Positions 5,235-5,912 of a DNA stretch of 5,912 bases are shown in pieces. Numbering within the stretch: the stretch's first letter is position 1; every line of letters starts with the position of its first letter. The stretch covers positions 1 to 5,912 of the forward strand of contig CAMEUD010000070.1 of NCBI GenBank assembly GCA_945937975.1. The letters are read 5' to 3'. The notes under the pieces are model-generated. The model worked only from the letters and a program-made list of their open reading frames with translations. It was not told where the DNA came from and did not search any database. The translations under genes and the position numbers were made by a program. Origin of the DNA: an uncultured Clostridia bacterium. GTDB taxonomy: Bacteria; Bacillota; Clostridia; Christensenellales; UBA1242.

Positions 5235-5240
5235 CTCCTT
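5235..5240 (-). promoter_or_regulatory. Ribosome binding site of the ssb-like gene
   Basis: The minus strand reads AAGGAG with a 7-base spacer before the ATG at 5225-5227. It overlaps the TAA stop of the upstream deacetylase gene (5239-5241), which suggests the two genes share one mRNA and may be translationally coupled. It also fixes the downstream start codon. Confidence 0.8.
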
Positions 5241-5912
5241 AACTTTTTTGTTTTTGTACTCCATTTCTGTCTATTGTATAGTTTTCTTTGTAAACTAAAT
5301 CACCGACAGAGGTTACTTTGTATCCTTTTGAATGTAATCTATCAAGTACCATTGGCAATGCTTCTACAATATGGTCAGAATTGTTGTGACACAAAATTAT
5401 AGAACCCTTTTTTGCACCATTAACAATTCTTGTTGTAATATCTTTTGCACTAAGCCCCTTCCAATCAAGAGAATCAACACTCCATTGAATTGGAATTAAA
5501 TCAAGTTCTTTACTTACTTCAATAACATTGTTATTGTATGCTCCAAATGGTGGACGAAATAATTTAACTTTTTTATTTGTTAAGTTTTCAATCATTTGAA
5601 CACAAGTTGTAAGTTCCAATTTTGCAGATTCTTTTGATAGTTTTGTCATGTCAGGATGTGTGTTTGAATGTGTTCCAATTTCAAAGCCGTTTGCATCAAT
5701 CTTTTTTGTCATATCTTGGTATTTATCAACCCAAAATCCTACCAAAAAGAATGTTGCTCCACAATTATATTCTTTTAACACTTCCATTATTTTTTCTGTT
5801 TTATCTGCTCCCCAAGCAGCATCAAAAGAAATTGCAACTTGATTTTCTTCTGTGTCAACACTATACACTGGCACAAGTCTTGCTGGATACCCAAAAAAGA
5901 CTTGAGCAGATG
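5239..5912 (-). CDS. pdaB: PdaB-like polysaccharide deacetylase (NodB/CE4 family), 5' end outside the window
   Basis: The protein belongs to the CE4/NodB family, whose members remove N-acetyl groups from peptidoglycan or related glycans outside the membrane; PdaB acts in sporulation. The frame stays open to the window edge (visible N-terminus SAQVFFGYPARLVPVYSVDT). The GTG at 5872-5874 is therefore an internal Val, and the start and any signal anchor are missing. Counting that Val as 1, the NodB motifs appear in order: SFDAAWG (Asp18), HSNTH (His69, His73), RPPFG (107-111), DSLDW (134-138) and the ILCHNN His (His163). The usual second Asp of motif 1, a zinc ligand in classical members, is Ala19. 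As I recall, PdaA and PdaB also lack it, which argues for the spore subgroup. The C-terminal GYKVTSVGDLVYKENY block is typical of clostridial PdaB-like proteins. The gene sits 11 bases upstream of the ssb-like gene and is probably co-transcribed with it. Family call is firm; PdaB orthology is likely, not proven. Confidence 0.85.
   Translation of the reverse strand, partial: SAQVFFGYPARLVPVYSVDTEENQVAISFDAAWGADKTEKIMEVLKEYNCGATFFLVGFWVDKYQDMTKKIDANGFEIGTHSNTHPDMTKLSKESAKLELTTCVQMIENLTNKKVKLFRPPFGAYNNNVIEVSKELDLIPIQWSVDSLDWKGLSAKDITTRIVNGAKKGSIILCHNNSDHIVEALPMVLDRLHSKGYKVTSVGDLVYKENYTIDRNGVQKQKS

Noticed and set aside
5872..5874. GTG as the start codon of the deacetylase gene
   Set aside because: The frame continues open to the window edge, and RLVPVYSVDTEE matches the family across this point, so the Val is internal and the gene is partial.

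Overview
The window is very AT-rich and every credible gene lies on the minus strand, so the genes are read from high to low coordinates. A germination protease (GPR) gene, a PdaB-type polysaccharide deacetylase, a SipW-like signal peptidase and a T-box leader together point to an endospore-forming, low-GC Clostridia-like Firmicute, perhaps an uncultured gut lineage. The lineage is inferred; no rRNA or other phylogenetic marker is present.

Layout, in transcription order. (1) 5912-4506: the 3' part of a pdaB-like deacetylase gene, cut by the window edge, is followed 11 bases later by a gene for a protein with two SSB-like OB folds. This pair ends at a clear intrinsic terminator. (2) 4418-3058: a strong housekeeping-type promoter drives a single gene for an S26B (Ser-His) signal peptidase with a long Lys/Pro-rich tail, closed by a second intrinsic terminator. 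(3) 3079-611: directly after that terminator comes a sequence with a perfect sigma-G/sigma-F-family -10 match, only 5 bases before the gpr start codon. It is followed by gpr, a divergent murI (glutamate racemase) and a COG1313/PflX-type radical SAM gene, closely spaced and probably one unit. (4) 528-150: a promoter with a 16-bp perfect palindrome over its -10 drives a small unknown protein with one CxxC motif. (5) 130-1: a promoter with a perfect TTGACA box precedes the first half of a T-box riboswitch. The gene it controls lies beyond the left edge.

How they fit together: pdaB-like and gpr are spore-development functions, acting on spore peptidoglycan and on breakdown of small acid-soluble spore proteins (SASP) at germination. 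If the forespore-type promoter is real, murI and the radical SAM gene may be co-expressed with gpr. The ssb-like and signal peptidase genes have strong Shine-Dalgarno sequences, whereas gpr, murI and the radical SAM gene have none that I can see. I see no mobile element, CRISPR array, tRNA or rRNA, and no defence system. The most interesting signals are regulatory: the truncated T-box, the possibly leaderless gpr transcript, and the palindromic operator-like promoter.
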